DNA from: Novosphingobium sp. G106
GTDB lineage: Bacteria > Pseudomonadota > Alphaproteobacteria > Sphingomonadales > Sphingomonadaceae
Assembly: GCF_019075875.1 (NCBI RefSeq)
Contig: NZ_JAHOOZ010000001.1
Span: 992,001-1,056,000 of the forward strand
Length of the DNA: 64,000 nucleotides
Direction: 5' to 3'
Part shown: positions 46,744-56,028 of the stretch, in pieces
Position numbering within the stretch: the stretch's first letter is position 1
Layout of the letters: every line of letters begins with the position of its first letter
Made by a program: the position numbers and the translations under genes
The notes under the pieces: model-generated
Seen by the model: the letters and a program-made list of their open reading frames with translations, nothing else
Databases searched by the model: none
Told to the model about the DNA's origin: nothing

Positions 46744-47850
46744 CTAACGCCTCAGCTCTTCCTCCAGGAAAGCGGCGACGTCGTCGAGTTCGACGTCCTT
46801 GGCGAGGAAGGTCTCGCCGATCCCGCGCATCAGCAGGAAGGGCAGGGTGCCCGCGTCCATCTTCTTGTCGTGGAGCATGTGCGCGACGAGGTCGCGGCCG
46901 TCGCAGTCGAGCCGCAAGGCGGAAAGCTCGCTCTTCATGCCGACGGCGGCGAAATGGCCGGCGACGTGCTCCGCACTGGCCCGCGGCATCAGCCCGCGCC
47001 GCGCCGAATAGCGCGCGGCCAGCGCCATGCCGATCGCCACTGCCTCGCCGTGGAGCAGGAAGTCGGAATAGTGTGTCTCAGCCTCGAGCGCATGGCCGAA
47101 GGTGTGGCCGAGGTTGAGCAGCGCGCGCTTGCCGGTGGTCTCATACTCGTCCTCGGCGACGATCTTCGCCTTGGCCGCCACGCTGTAGGCCACGGCATAT
47201 TCGCGCAAGCTCGCATCGCCGGCGAGCATCGCCGCGCCGTGCTCGTCGCACCAATGGAAGAAGTCGAGATCGCCGATCAGTCCGTATTTCACCACTTCAG
47301 CATAGCCCGCGCGGAGCTCGCGTTCGGACAGCGTATCGAGCACGGCAAGGTCGGCCAGCACCAGCGACGGCTGGTGGAACGCGCCGACCAGGTTCTTGCC
47401 TGCGGGCGTGTTGATCGCGGTCTTGCCGCCGACCGAGCTGTCGACCTGGGCCAGCAGGCTCGTCGGCAGCTGGATGAAATTGCAGCCGCGCTTGACGATC
47501 GAAGCCGCGAAGCCGGTAAGGTCGCCGATCACCCCGCCGCCGAGCGCGAGGATGTGATCGCCGCGCTCGATGCCGAGGTCGAGCAGCCAGTCGACCATGC
47601 GGGAAAGCTCGTCCCAGCTCTTCGTGCCTTCGCCGGCCGGCAGAATGCGCCAGTGCGGGGTATGACCGGCATCGTGCAATGCGGTTTGGACGACCGCGCC
47701 CCAGTGCCGATAGACGTTCTCGTCGGTGACGATCGCGACGTCCGGCTTGCGCAGCCGTCCGCGGCAATGCGGCACCAGTTCGGCGAGCAGCCCGGCGCCG
47801 ACGCGGACTTCATAAGGACGGCCGGCGATGTCGACGGGGATTACAGCCAT
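46744..47850 (-). CDS. aroB: 3-Dehydroquinate synthase
   Basis: A 368-residue NAD- and metal-dependent enzyme of the shikimate pathway that cyclises DAHP. NAD binding is shown by ALGGGVIGDLTGFAASIVKRG and IQLPTSLLAQVDSSVGGKTAIN; metal ligands lie in the ELRAGYAEVVKYG region and NLGHTFGHALEAE. The ATG overlaps the aroK stop region by ten bases. Confidence 0.97.
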   Translation of the reverse strand: MAVIPVDIAGRPYEVRVGAGLLAELVPHCRGRLRKPDVAIVTDENVYRHWGAVVQTALHDAGHTPHWRILPAGEGTKSWDELSRMVDWLLDLGIERGDHILALGGGVIGDLTGFAASIVKRGCNFIQLPTSLLAQVDSSVGGKTAINTPAGKNLVGAFHQPSLVLADLAVLDTLSERELRAGYAEVVKYGLIGDLDFFHWCDEHGAAMLAGDASLREYAVAYSVAAKAKIVAEDEYETTGKRALLNLGHTFGHALEAETHYSDFLLHGEAVAIGMALAARYSARRGLMPRASAEHVAGHFAAVGMKSELSALRLDCDGRDLVAHMLHDKKMDAGTLPFLLMRGIGETFLAKDVELDDVAAFLEEELRR

Positions 47851-48428
47851 TGTCCGATCCCTTGTAGCACTCTGGTAACGGTGCGGCTGTGCGGGCCGTT
47901 CCCGCTCACTATGTGAATCGGCGCCTGCCCATAGTGGGGCGCCCGCTCGTCGCGCAGCCGTGAGAGGATCTCGCGCGGATCGCCCTGCTGTAGCAGCGGG
48001 CGGTTTTCCTTGCGCGAGGTGCGCTCGACCAGCGTGTCGATGTCGCTGTCCAGCCAGACTGCGATAGCGCGCTCGAGGATCAGGCCGCGGGTTTCCGCGT
48101 TGACGAAAGCGCCGCCGCCCGTGGCGATCACGCGGTGGCCCACCCCGTCTTTGGCCCCTTCCTGGATCAGCCGGGCGATCACCCGTCGCTCGCCGTCGCG
48201 GAAATAGGGCTCGCCGTGCGCCGCGAAGATCTCGGGGATGGTCATCTGCGCGGCCTCTTCGATCTCGTCGTCGGCATCGACGAAAGGCCAGTGGAGCAGC
48301 GCGGCGAGGCGCTTGCCCACGCTCGACTTGCCCACGCCCATCATGCCGACCAGCACGATCGGCCGGTCGATGCGCCGCACCAGGGCCTCTATCTCGCCCG
48401 CGGAGAGCTGGGTATCGTCAACGTCCAT
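47841..48428 (-). CDS. aroK: Shikimate kinase
   Basis: A 195-residue kinase phosphorylating shikimate. The P-loop is GMMGVGKSSVGKRL, shikimate-binding parts are FVDADDEIE and ATGGGAFVN, and the lid is ENRPLL. The ATG at 48428 gives a 24-residue lead before the core. The frame is open further upstream but is antisense to the exported-protein gene there. Confidence 0.96.
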   Translation of the reverse strand: MDVDDTQLSAGEIEALVRRIDRPIVLVGMMGVGKSSVGKRLAALLHWPFVDADDEIEEAAQMTIPEIFAAHGEPYFRDGERRVIARLIQEGAKDGVGHRVIATGGGAFVNAETRGLILERAIAVWLDSDIDTLVERTSRKENRPLLQQGDPREILSRLRDERAPHYGQAPIHIVSGNGPHSRTVTRVLQGIGQWL

Positions 48429-48487
48429 TGCAGCCCCGCCTATAGTTGGGCTAGTCCGCAGCGCAAGGCTGGCGGGAAGGTGAACGA

Positions 48488-48634
48488 GTGACGGTGTCGA
48501 TGCGCAAGGGCTTGGTACTGGCAGGCATCGCCGTGATCGTGCTTCTGGTTCTCGCCTATGCCGGGATCGACGGCGGCCGCGAGCCGCTGCGCCCGATTTC
48601 TGAGCCCGTCCCCGTTCCGGAGCTGACCAAGTGA
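48488..48634 (+). CDS. Tiny single-helix membrane protein
   Basis: A 48-residue protein from GTG 48488, with GGAAGG at good distance. It has one transmembrane helix (KGLVLAGIAVIVLLVLAYAGI) and a short Pro/Glu tail (REPLRPISEPVPVPELTK). Its stop overlaps the GTG start of the next gene as GTGA, strong support for real translation. Family not recognised. Confidence 0.65.
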   Translation: MTVSMRKGLVLAGIAVIVLLVLAYAGIDGGREPLRPISEPVPVPELTK

Positions 48635-50514
48635 AGCCGCTGCATCTTCTCGTCGGCACCGCGCTGGCGCTGACCTCCGGCTGGGCGCTGGCCCAGAAGG
48701 CGCCCGAATCGCTGCTGCCGCCGGGCTTCGATGAGCCTGCGCCGAAGGCCGCTCCCCGTGCCGAGCCTGCGCAGGCACCGCGCCCCGCGGCGCAAGGCAA
48801 TAGTTCCTCGACCGGCAATAGCAGCGGCGCCAGTACCTCAAGCGCTTCAGGGGCGGTCGTCCAGCCGCTGCCCAGCGTGGTGGTGCCCTCCGCTCCTTCG
48901 GCCGATGCCATGGCCGCGGCCAGCAAGCTGCCTTCGCTCGACGAATTGTCGAAAATGTCGCCCGAGGAGCTCGAGGAAGCGCTCAACCTCAAGCCGAAGT
49001 TTGACATCCCGCCCGCCGCGCGCCGCTCGATGGAGCGGGTCGGGGTGCTCGACCAGAACGAAGGCGGGCTGTCGCCGACTTCGCTCGTCGCGCAGAATGC
49101 CTCGCTGATCCGCGCGGCGCTCCAGGGCAACCGCGGCATGATGGTCTCACGCTGGGGGCATATCCTGCTGCGCCGGGCGCTCGCCTCGCGGCTCGATGCG
49201 CCGGCGACGATGAATCCTGCCGATTTCACCGCGCTGCGCGCCGCGCTGCTTGTCCGCATGGGTGAGGGCGAGGCGGCCCGTGCGCTGGTGCAGGACATCG
49301 ATACCGGCAACTACACGCCCGATCTCACGCGTGCGGCGTTCGACTCGTATATCGCGACGGCTGATTTCACCGGCGTCTGCCCGGCCGTGGCGATCCAGGG
49401 CGAGGCGATCAGCGATCCGCAGTGGGACATGGCCAAGGCGATCTGCACGGCGTTCCAGGGCGACGGCCAGTCCGGCCTTACCCAGCTCGACCGGACGCTG
49501 AACCAGGGCAAGCTGCCCAAGGTCGACGTCCTGCTTGCACAGAAATATGCAGGCGCCGCTGGCAAGGCGCGCCGCGCGGTGACGATCCAATGGGACGACG
49601 TTCAGGATATGACGCCCTGGCGCTACGGCCTGGCCATCGCGGTCGGCTTGACCCCGCCCGAAAGCCTGATGCGCAGCGCCGGCGTGCGCTACGACTATCT
49701 CGCGGCGACTGCGCCGATGCTGGGCCTGCCGCTCCGTGCCGCGGCGGCCGACCGCGCGGGCGCGGCGGGCGTGCTGTCGAGCGAGGCCATGGTCGACCTC
49801 TACGGCCAGATCTACGCCGCCGACGATATTACCGGCGATTGGGCCGACCGCGCCTCGCAGCTGCGCGATGCCTATGTCGCAGCCGATCCCGCCGCTCGGC
49901 TGGGCGCCATGGAATCGCTGTGGAGCGCCACGGCGGATGCCGAGCAGCGGTATTCGCGCCAGGTTCTCACTGCCTATGCCGCGGCACGGCTACCGGTCGA
50001 TCCCAAGCTTGCGACGAATGCCGACGATCTGATCGCCTCGATGCTTGCTGCCGGGCTCGATGCCAATGCGCTGCGCTGGGCCGCGCAGGCCGAGGTGGGC
50101 AGCAAGGCTTGGGCGCTGTTGGTCCTCGCCGAACCGAGCCGCTCGCAGCCGGTTTCCTCGGGCGCGGTCGAGAACTTCCGCGACGCCGACCAGAGCGAGA
50201 AGACGCGCAAGTCGGCGTTCCTGCTTGCTGCTCTCGCCGGTCTCGGCCGGGTCACGCCTTCGACGGCGAACGGCCTGGCGAGCACCATGGAGATCGATCT
50301 TTCGCGCCAGACGCGCTGGACCCGGTCGATCGATCGCGCCGCGGAAGTGAATAATCCCACGGTCGTGGCGCTGCTGGCCGGGCTTGGCATGCAGGGCGAT
50401 AGCTGGGCGAAGATGACGCCGCTCTATCTCTATCACATCGTCTCGGCGCTGAACCGCGTCGGCCTCGATGCCGAGGCGCGGATGATCGCGGCCGAAGCCG
50501 TCGCGCGGGGATGA
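48631..50514 (+). CDS. Large exported protein of unknown function
   Basis: A 627-residue protein with a signal peptide (MKPLHLLVGTALALTSGWALAQ), a Pro/Ala/Ser-rich linker up to about residue 90 and then an alpha-helical body with many Ala/Leu helix pairs (ALRAALLVRMGEGEAARALVQDI). The body looks TPR-like and probably forms a helical solenoid. It lies between the tiny membrane protein and xerD, with four-base overlaps at the first junction and perhaps the second. Not recognised. Confidence 0.75.
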   Translation: MKPLHLLVGTALALTSGWALAQKAPESLLPPGFDEPAPKAAPRAEPAQAPRPAAQGNSSSTGNSSGASTSSASGAVVQPLPSVVVPSAPSADAMAAASKLPSLDELSKMSPEELEEALNLKPKFDIPPAARRSMERVGVLDQNEGGLSPTSLVAQNASLIRAALQGNRGMMVSRWGHILLRRALASRLDAPATMNPADFTALRAALLVRMGEGEAARALVQDIDTGNYTPDLTRAAFDSYIATADFTGVCPAVAIQGEAISDPQWDMAKAICTAFQGDGQSGLTQLDRTLNQGKLPKVDVLLAQKYAGAAGKARRAVTIQWDDVQDMTPWRYGLAIAVGLTPPESLMRSAGVRYDYLAATAPMLGLPLRAAAADRAGAAGVLSSEAMVDLYGQIYAADDITGDWADRASQLRDAYVAADPAARLGAMESLWSATADAEQRYSRQVLTAYAAARLPVDPKLATNADDLIASMLAAGLDANALRWAAQAEVGSKAWALLVLAEPSRSQPVSSGAVENFRDADQSEKTRKSAFLLAALAGLGRVTPSTANGLASTMEIDLSRQTRWTRSIDRAAEVNNPTVVALLAGLGMQGDSWAKMTPLYLYHIVSALNRVGLDAEARMIAAEAVARG

Positions 50515-51401
50515 GTCGATTCCGGGCGAGATAGATTCCTTCCTCGCCATGCTCGCCGCCGAGCGCGGTGCCGCTCGTAACACGCTTCTCGCCTATCGCC
50601 GCGACCTCGAAGCCGCGCAGGAAGAGATCGGCGATCTGACGGTGGCCGAAGGGCTGGCGCTGGCGGGGCTCGGCAAGGCCTGGGCCGATCTCGCGCCTTC
50701 CAGTCTGGCGCGCCGCTGCTCGGCGCTGCGGCAGTTCTATGGTTTTCTGATCGACGAGGGGCTGCGCCAGGACGATCCCTCGCCATCGCTGCCGCGCCCG
50801 ACGACGCGCCGTCCGCTGCCGCGACTGCTGTCGCACGGCGAAGTCGATGCGCTGTTCCAGCGGGCCGAGGAGGAGGCTTCGGGCGATCGGCCCGAGGCGG
50901 TGCGGTTGCTCGTGCTTCTCGAACTGCTCTATGGGTCGGGATTGCGCGCCAGCGAACTGGTCGGCCTGCCGCTTGCCTCGGTGCCGCGCGATGCGCCGTT
51001 TCTCACCGTCGTCGGCAAAGGCGGGCAGCAGCGCATGGTTCCGGTCAGCGGTCGTGCGCGGACAGCGCTGTCGCGCTGGCTGGCACTGAGGGCGTCGGGA
51101 GGACGACACCTGTTCCCCCTCGCGTGCAGGGCAGGGGCATCTCACACGGGTTCGCCTGTTCCAGCTGTTACGCGAGTTGGCGGGGCGCGCCGGGCTCGAT
51201 CCGGAGAAGGTCTCGCCCCACGTCCTGCGGCACGCTTTCGCCACCCATCTGCTCGAAGGCGGGGCCGATCTGCGCATCCTGCAGACCTTGCTTGGCCATG
51301 CCGACATCAGCACGACGCAGATCTATACCCATGTCGACAGTGCGCGGCTGGTCGCCCTGGTCAACGCTCGCCATCCGCTGGCGCGAACCAGGCCCGAGTA
51401 G
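50511..51401 (+). pseudogene. xerD: XerD-type tyrosine recombinase, frameshifted at 51115
   Basis: The N-terminal SAM-like domain (MLAAERGAARNTLLAYRRDL) and the start of the catalytic domain (LLYGSGLRASELVGLPL, first Arg) are read from ATG 50549. The frame then breaks at a five-C run at 51115-51119. In the next frame it continues as [20 protein letters not shown] and reaches the rest of the active site: [31 protein letters not shown] (H-x-x-R, His, Tyr). Four C restore one protein. The N-terminus also looks short: ATG 50511 overlaps the previous stop (ATGA) but would need one extra base near 50525. XerD resolves chromosome dimers at dif, so true loss would be surprising. Confidence 0.8.
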
Positions 51402-51457
51402 GGGGTTGTTAACCCTGTTTGCCTAAACCGAAATATCGATATTCGGAGGACGGCAGG

Positions 51458-52096
51458 GTGAACACAGCGGCAACCGGATCGGGTCTGCGCACCTGGCTGC
51501 TCAAGCCGCAGGTGCTCGACCGCATCGAGCAACTCGCTATCGTCGCGCTCTGGTGTCCTTTCGCGTGGCGGATGCTGGGATCGACCAATCCCTATGCCAT
51601 GGCGGTGATGCTGTCCGAATTCGCCGTGCTGATCTTCACGCTGCTGCGGCGGCCGACGACCGCGATCTCGGTCGATCTCGGCGACTGGTTGCTGGCCTGC
51701 ACCGCGACGCTTGCGCCGCTTATGCTCGTCCCGGCGGACGACAGCTTCCCGTCGCTGGCCAATCTGGGGCTTTTCCTGCTGCTCGTCGGCAACGTCTGGC
51801 AGTGCGCGGCCAAGCTCGTCCTGCGCCGCAGCTTCGGCATTGCGCCGGCCAACCGCGGGGTCAAGGTGAACGGACCCTACCGCTACATGCGGCACCCGAT
51901 GTATGCGGGCTATCTGTTCGTTCACATCGGTGCGCTGGTGCTGATGTTCAGCTGGCACAACCTGGCGATCTACCTGATCGGCTGGACCGCACAGATTCGC
52001 CGCATCCTGGCCGAGGAACGCCTGCTGTCACAGGACCCGGTCTATAGCGAATATATGGGTCAGGTTCGCTGGCGGCTGCTGCCGGGCATCTTCTGA
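51458..52096 (+). CDS. Isoprenylcysteine methyltransferase-like membrane protein
   Basis: A 212-residue protein with five or six helices. The C-terminal half carries the ICMT/PEMT pattern: GVKVNGPYRYMRHPMYAGYLFVHIG and RILAEERLLSQDPVYSEYMGQVRWRLLPGIF. Bacterial members use SAM to methylate small lipids or thiols, mostly unknown. GTG 51458 with GGAGG eight bases before is preferred over TTG 51419. Confidence 0.78.
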   Translation: MNTAATGSGLRTWLLKPQVLDRIEQLAIVALWCPFAWRMLGSTNPYAMAVMLSEFAVLIFTLLRRPTTAISVDLGDWLLACTATLAPLMLVPADDSFPSLANLGLFLLLVGNVWQCAAKLVLRRSFGIAPANRGVKVNGPYRYMRHPMYAGYLFVHIGALVLMFSWHNLAIYLIGWTAQIRRILAEERLLSQDPVYSEYMGQVRWRLLPGIF

Positions 52097-52244
52097 TCTT
52101 TCGGAGCTAAGCCCTCCGGGTTGGCGACTGCGGTCGCTTTTGCCGTCGCAATCGAATTACGAAACCGCCGCTTTCTTGGCGGGCGCTGTCGCGCTTCCCA
52201 GCCTGGATCAGGCGCGCAGGCCATAGGACAGCGGGCGATCGACA

Positions 52245-52275
52245 AGAAAAAGGGCCGCAGCTTGCGCCACAGCCC
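52245..52275 (-). terminator. Intrinsic terminator of flp copy 1
   Basis: On the minus strand a 10-base stem (GGGCTGTGGC with GCTGCGGCCC, three G-U pairs) around GCAA is followed by TTTTTCTTG. It lies 30 bases after the first Flp gene and has all parts of a Rho-independent terminator. Confidence 0.8.
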
Positions 52276-52305
52276 TCATGTCGTTGGTGCTATTGAGGCG
52301 AAGCG

Positions 52306-52470
52306 TCAGCTGGCCATGCTCGACGAGGTCGAGGTGAAGGTCTTGCCAAGCTGCGTGCCCAGGCCCTTCATCGCGCTGATCGCGGCAACCGCGATGAGGG
52401 CGGCGATCAGGCCGTACTCGATGGCGGTGGCGGCGGTCTGGTTTCGAAACAGGTTCTTGATGATCTTCAT
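52306..52470 (-). CDS. Flp-type pilin, copy 1
   Basis: A 54-residue Flp/Fap pilin beginning MKIIKNLFRNQTAATAIEYG, followed by a hydrophobic helix and a Ser/Thr tail (KTFTSTSSSMAS). It is too short for routine gene calling. At the site where Flp pilins are cleaved after glycine it has alanine (TA-ATAIEYG), unlike copies 2 and 3 (KG or RG). That may impair processing by a CpaA/TadV peptidase. It is otherwise nearly the same as copy 2. Confidence 0.88.
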   Translation of the reverse strand: MKIIKNLFRNQTAATAIEYGLIAALIAVAAISAMKGLGTQLGKTFTSTSSSMAS

Positions 52471-52569
52471 GACGCGTCCCTGGCAGTTTCCCTGGATTCG
52501 TCATAACCGTTTGAAATAAATAGGTTATAAAGAGGCGCGTGGTTCGTGCCGCAGTGTGCTGCGGACAAA

Positions 52570-52599
52570 CAAAAAGGGCGGCAGGATTACCTGCCGCCC
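52570..52599 (-). terminator. Intrinsic terminator of flp copy 2
   Basis: On the minus strand GGGCGGCAGG and CCTGCCGCCC form a perfect 10-base stem with a four-base loop, followed by TTTTTGTTTG. It lies 27 bases after copy 2, so copies 1 and 2 are separate transcription units. Confidence 0.85.
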
Positions 52600-52626
52600 T
52601 CCCTGTTGGTTTAAGCTGTCAGCTTA

Positions 52627-52791
52627 TTAGGCAGCCATCGACGACGAGGTCGAGGTGAAGGTCTTGCCGAGCTGCGTGCCCAGGCCCTGCATCGCGCTGA
52701 TCGCGGCAACCGCGATGAGGGCGGCGATCAGGCCGTATTCGATGGCGGTGGCGCCCTTGTCGTTGCGGATCAGCTTCTTGATGAACTTCAT
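52627..52791 (-). CDS. Flp-type pilin, copy 2
   Basis: A 54-residue pilin, MKFIKKLIRNDKGATAIEYG and the same hydrophobic helix and tail as copy 1 (KTFTSTSSSMAA). Cleavage after the glycine of KG would leave ATAIEYG at the mature N-terminus, with the Glu needed for assembly. Copies 1 and 2 are clearly a recent duplication. No tad/cpa assembly genes are in this window. Confidence 0.92.
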   Translation of the reverse strand: MKFIKKLIRNDKGATAIEYGLIAALIAVAAISAMQGLGTQLGKTFTSTSSSMAA

Positions 52792-52883
52792 GGTCAGTCT
52801 CCTGGTTTGCAGTCTTCGATTACCCCGTCCGGTGACGATAAATTCGGACAAGCCTTTGGTACTGAGGATTTCTTGACAAACAT

Positions 52884-53072
52884 TTAACTCGCGGCGCCCG
52901 CCATGGCGGTCGTAGCTTTGCTCGACATGGTGCCCCAGCCGCTGGAATTGCCGTTGCCGAGGCCTTGCAGCCCGGCGAGCATTCCCAAAACGATCATGGC
53001 GCAGATCAACCCGTATTCGATCGCCGTGGCGCCGCGGGTATCCCGGTACAATGATGCTAGAAATGATATCAT
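52884..53072 (-). CDS. Flp-type pilin, copy 3 (divergent)
   Basis: A 62-residue pilin: MISFLASLYRDTRGATAIEYG, helix ICAMIVLGMLAGLQGLG, then a longer Gly/Ser tail (NGNSSGWGTMSSKATTAMAG). It keeps the Gly cleavage site and the Glu/Tyr pair but differs in both ends from copies 1 and 2, so it may be a minor pilin. It is divergent from mutT. Confidence 0.88.
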   Translation of the reverse strand: MISFLASLYRDTRGATAIEYGLICAMIVLGMLAGLQGLGNGNSSGWGTMSSKATTAMAGAAS

Positions 53073-53154
53073 GGCCCCGTCGTCCCCTGACTTTCGGCGA
53101 TGGAGCTGTTTTTCGCGGATCAGGCTTAAGAAATTCTTTAGAGGAAACCTTACC

Positions 53155-53577
53155 TTGCAAAATTTTTCGACACCCGTTTTCGTCGTCGCCGTTGCGCTGG
53201 TCGACGGGGAAGGGCGTGTCTTGCTCCAGCGTCGGCGGCTAGGCAGTGAGCATGGCGGCCTCTGGGAGTTCCCCGGCGGCAAGATCGAGCCCGGAGAAAC
53301 GCCGCAGGCGGCGGCTCTGCGCGAGATCGAGGAGGAACTGGCCATCGGGCTCGACCCAGCCGCGCTGGTTCCGCTCACTTTCGCCAGCGACACCGATTCG
53401 CCTCCGCCGCCGCGGAGGGCTTGTGTAATCCTGCTTTACACCTGCCGCTCGTGGCAGGGCGAAGCCGAATGCCGCGATGGCGAGGAGATCCGCTGGTACG
53501 CCGCGGGCGAACTGGCGGGCCTGGAAATGCCGCCGCTCGACTATCCGCTCGCGGCAGCGCTGAAGAATGTCATTTAG
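53155..53577 (+). CDS. mutT: MutT-type Nudix hydrolase
   Basis: A 140-residue 8-oxo-dGTP diphosphatase-like protein. The Nudix box is complete: GGLWEFPGGKIEPGETPQAA and ALREIEEELAI. TTG 53155 with GAGGA nine bases upstream is used; ATGs further upstream lie opposite the pilin gene and would add unrelated sequence. It would clear oxidised nucleotides in the cytoplasm. Confidence 0.88.
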   Translation: MQNFSTPVFVVAVALVDGEGRVLLQRRRLGSEHGGLWEFPGGKIEPGETPQAAALREIEEELAIGLDPAALVPLTFASDTDSPPPPRRACVILLYTCRSWQGEAECRDGEEIRWYAAGELAGLEMPPLDYPLAAALKNVI

Positions 53578-53622
53578 CCGCTTGCCAAGCCGGAAAGTCC
53601 CTCCTAAGAGCGCGCTTCCAAC

Positions 53623-53699
53623 GCGCCCGTAGCTCAGCTGGATAGAGCATCAGACTACGAATCTGAGGGTCGGACGTTCGAATCGTTCCGGGCGCGCCA
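53623..53699 (+). tRNA. tRNA-Arg (anticodon ACG)
   Basis: Acceptor GCGCCCG pairs with CGGGCGC, the D stem is GCTC/GAGC, the anticodon arm TCAGA-CTACGAA-TCTGA shows ACG, and the T arm is GGACG-TTCGAAT-CGTTC. CCA is encoded at 53697-53699. All four stems close. The A of ACG is normally converted to inosine, reading CGU, CGC and CGA. Confidence 0.97.
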
Positions 53700-53801
53700 T
53701 TTTCTCCATGGCTCAGTATTCTTCTCGCGCTCAGCGCGACGCCGTGGGTTTTGCGGCTCTGAATTAGAGCGCTGCGAACACCTTGGGGGCCTGCGCAGGC
53801 C

Positions 53802-55154
53802 TCATATTCCGCTGGCCAGTTTCGGTGCGGTGCTGCGATTTCCGTTCTGGCGGAAAACGATCCGGCCCATTTCCGAATGCACCAGCAGCACGGTCACGCA
53901 GGCAATCAGGACCGGGATGAGCGTCCACCAGACCGCCTCGCGGACAGCCCAGGTGGCGACCTGGATCGCTTCGGAGGCATCGACGATCTTGTCGAGCTTC
54001 TGCACCCAGTACCGCCACCCCTCGGTCCACAGCACGACAAGCGCGAGGACCGGCGACCAGCGTAGCAGGAGCGATCCTTGCGGACGGCTCGCAAGGGCGA
54101 GAAGCGACGGCATGATCATGATGAGGTGCACCGAGCGGTAGCCGATGTTCTGCGCGGCGAAGTAGCAGCTGACCACCAGTAGCGCGCCCACCAGCAGGAA
54201 ATTCCGCTGCGTTTCGTCGAGCCGGGTGATTGCCGCGATGAATTCGGCCCGCGTCGCCAGCCAGAGGGCCCAAACCAGCGCGGCAAGGCTCATCGCGACG
54301 TGGACGAAGCTTTGCATGGAGGAGGACCAGCCCAGCAGTTCCGCGAGTCCGCCGGCGACTGTCGACGATCCGAACATGTCGCCGAACCAGATGCCCGTCG
54401 GAATGAGCTTGAGCGCGCGGGTGAGGTCGTGCCCCATCGTCAGCAGGAACAAGCCGATCCCGGCGAGGACGAGGCACACCACCAGCGCGAAACGACCCGG
54501 CTTTTCGCGCGACGCGATCGCCAGCGTGGTCAGCGGATAGTACTTGAGCAGGCCAGCCAGCAGCGCTGCCCCGTAGCCGAAGAGGCGCAGCCCTTTCGAG
54601 CGCGATACCAATGCCGCCGCCACGGCGCACAGTGCGAAGAGGACGAGGTCGTTGTTTGCCCGCTCGACCGCGAAGGCGGATGCCGTCGAAATGGCGGCAA
54701 GGGCGATCAGCCCGCTCTCGCGCCATGTCCTGCCCACGGGCAACAACAGCAGCGACAGGAAGAACGCGGTATCGACGATCAGCCCGGTGGGCACGAGCCC
54801 GGTCATCCAGGCCGGCAGTTTGGCCAGCACCAGCCACAACGGCGAATAGTCGAACACGCGCCCTTCGGGGTCGCAGGGGTTCGTCACGAATACGTCCACG
54901 CCCTTGCGCAGGCAGCGTACGGCGGACAGCACCGTGTCCGTATCGAGGAAGACGAAAGGATAGGGTCTGATCCCCCACAGCCTCAGGATTCGCCGATAGA
55001 CCTCCGATGGGCCGTACAGGTAAAGAACCGCCATGACGGCGAAAGCGATCACCACTGTAAGAAACGGGATCAGCCGCCTGCCAAGAGGCTGATCTTTCTC
55101 GCCTTCGTTTTCGGTTAATGAAATACGGCTATTGGGCGATTGATCGCTTGGCAT
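53802..55154 (-). CDS. Membrane glycosyltransferase, GT87 (DUF2029) family
   Basis: A 450-residue polytopic protein with about ten helices. It has the GT-C layout: an early acidic loop in FVFLDTDTVLSAVRCLRKGVDVF, DYSPLWLVLAKLPAWM, AVERANNDLVLFALCAV and LLKYYPLTTLAIA. GT87 enzymes transfer mannose or other sugars from polyprenyl phosphates at the outer face of the inner membrane. ATG 55154 after AGGAGG is preferred; ATG 55181 has no ribosome site. It is divergent from a GT2 gene. Confidence 0.82.
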   Translation of the reverse strand: MPSDQSPNSRISLTENEGEKDQPLGRRLIPFLTVVIAFAVMAVLYLYGPSEVYRRILRLWGIRPYPFVFLDTDTVLSAVRCLRKGVDVFVTNPCDPEGRVFDYSPLWLVLAKLPAWMTGLVPTGLIVDTAFFLSLLLLPVGRTWRESGLIALAAISTASAFAVERANNDLVLFALCAVAAALVSRSKGLRLFGYGAALLAGLLKYYPLTTLAIASREKPGRFALVVCLVLAGIGLFLLTMGHDLTRALKLIPTGIWFGDMFGSSTVAGGLAELLGWSSSMQSFVHVAMSLAALVWALWLATRAEFIAAITRLDETQRNFLLVGALLVVSCYFAAQNIGYRSVHLIMIMPSLLALASRPQGSLLLRWSPVLALVVLWTEGWRYWVQKLDKIVDASEAIQVATWAVREAVWWTLIPVLIACVTVLLVHSEMGRIVFRQNGNRSTAPKLASGI

Positions 55155-55239
55155 TCCCGGGAAGCCCTCCTGGCGCCGCATCTAAATGAGATTTCTATAT
55201 CGCGTATTAACCTGTTTCAATTCTTGAGGAAGAGTTCGA

Positions 55240-56028
55240 GTGATCCAGGGTTTGAAAGTCACGGTCGTACTCCCCGCGTATAACGCCGCGAAGACGCTGG
55301 AACAGACCTATCGCGAGATTCCGTTCGACATCGTCGACGACGTGATCCTGACCGACGACGCGAGCCGCGACGATACCATCGCGGTCGCCAGGTCGCTGGG
55401 CATCCACACCTTGGTCCACGACAAGAACCGGGGCTACGGCGGCAATCAGAAGACCTGCTACACTAGCGCGTTGGCGCGCGGCGCGGACATCGTCGTCATG
55501 CTCCATCCCGACTACCAGTATACGCCCAAGCTCATCGCGGCGATGGCGGGCATGATCGCCTCCGGCCACTACGACGTGGTTTTCGCCTCGCGGATTCTCG
55601 GCACGGGCGCGCTGAAAGGCGGCATGCCGAAGTACAAGTACGTCGCGAACCGCTTTCTCACCTTGGTGCAGAACCTGCTCATCGGCCAGAAGCTGTCGGA
55701 ATATCACACGGGCTACCGCGCCTGGAGCCGCGAGACGCTCGAGCGGCTGCCGTTGCACAGCTGCTCGGACGATTTCGTGTTCGACAACGAGATGATCACC
55801 CAGGCCGTCTGGTTCGGCTTCCGCGTCGGCGAGATATCCTGCCCGACCAAATACTTCGCCGAGGCTTCGAGCATCAACCTGAGCCGCTCGATCACTTACG
55901 GCATCGGCGTGCTCGGCACCGCTTTGAAATTCCGGATCGCCAGGATGGGGCTCGGCAAGGCGGCGATCTTCGAGGATGACAAGTCCCGGCTGCTGACCCC
56001 CGCCGGCGAGATCAGCGTCGAGGCATGA
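55240..56028 (+). CDS. Glycosyltransferase family 2
   Basis: A 262-residue GT-A enzyme: [21 protein letters not shown] at the N-terminus, [12 protein letters not shown] for the nucleotide-sugar, [11 protein letters not shown] as the metal-binding D-x-D equivalent (HPDYQ), and [27 protein letters not shown]. It lacks membrane helices, so it acts on the cytoplasmic side, perhaps as a polyprenyl-phosphate sugar synthase feeding the GT87 enzyme. GTG start. It overlaps the DedA-like gene by ATGA. Confidence 0.88.
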   Translation: MIQGLKVTVVLPAYNAAKTLEQTYREIPFDIVDDVILTDDASRDDTIAVARSLGIHTLVHDKNRGYGGNQKTCYTSALARGADIVVMLHPDYQYTPKLIAAMAGMIASGHYDVVFASRILGTGALKGGMPKYKYVANRFLTLVQNLLIGQKLSEYHTGYRAWSRETLERLPLHSCSDDFVFDNEMITQAVWFGFRVGEISCPTKYFAEASSINLSRSITYGIGVLGTALKFRIARMGLGKAAIFEDDKSRLLTPAGEISVEA

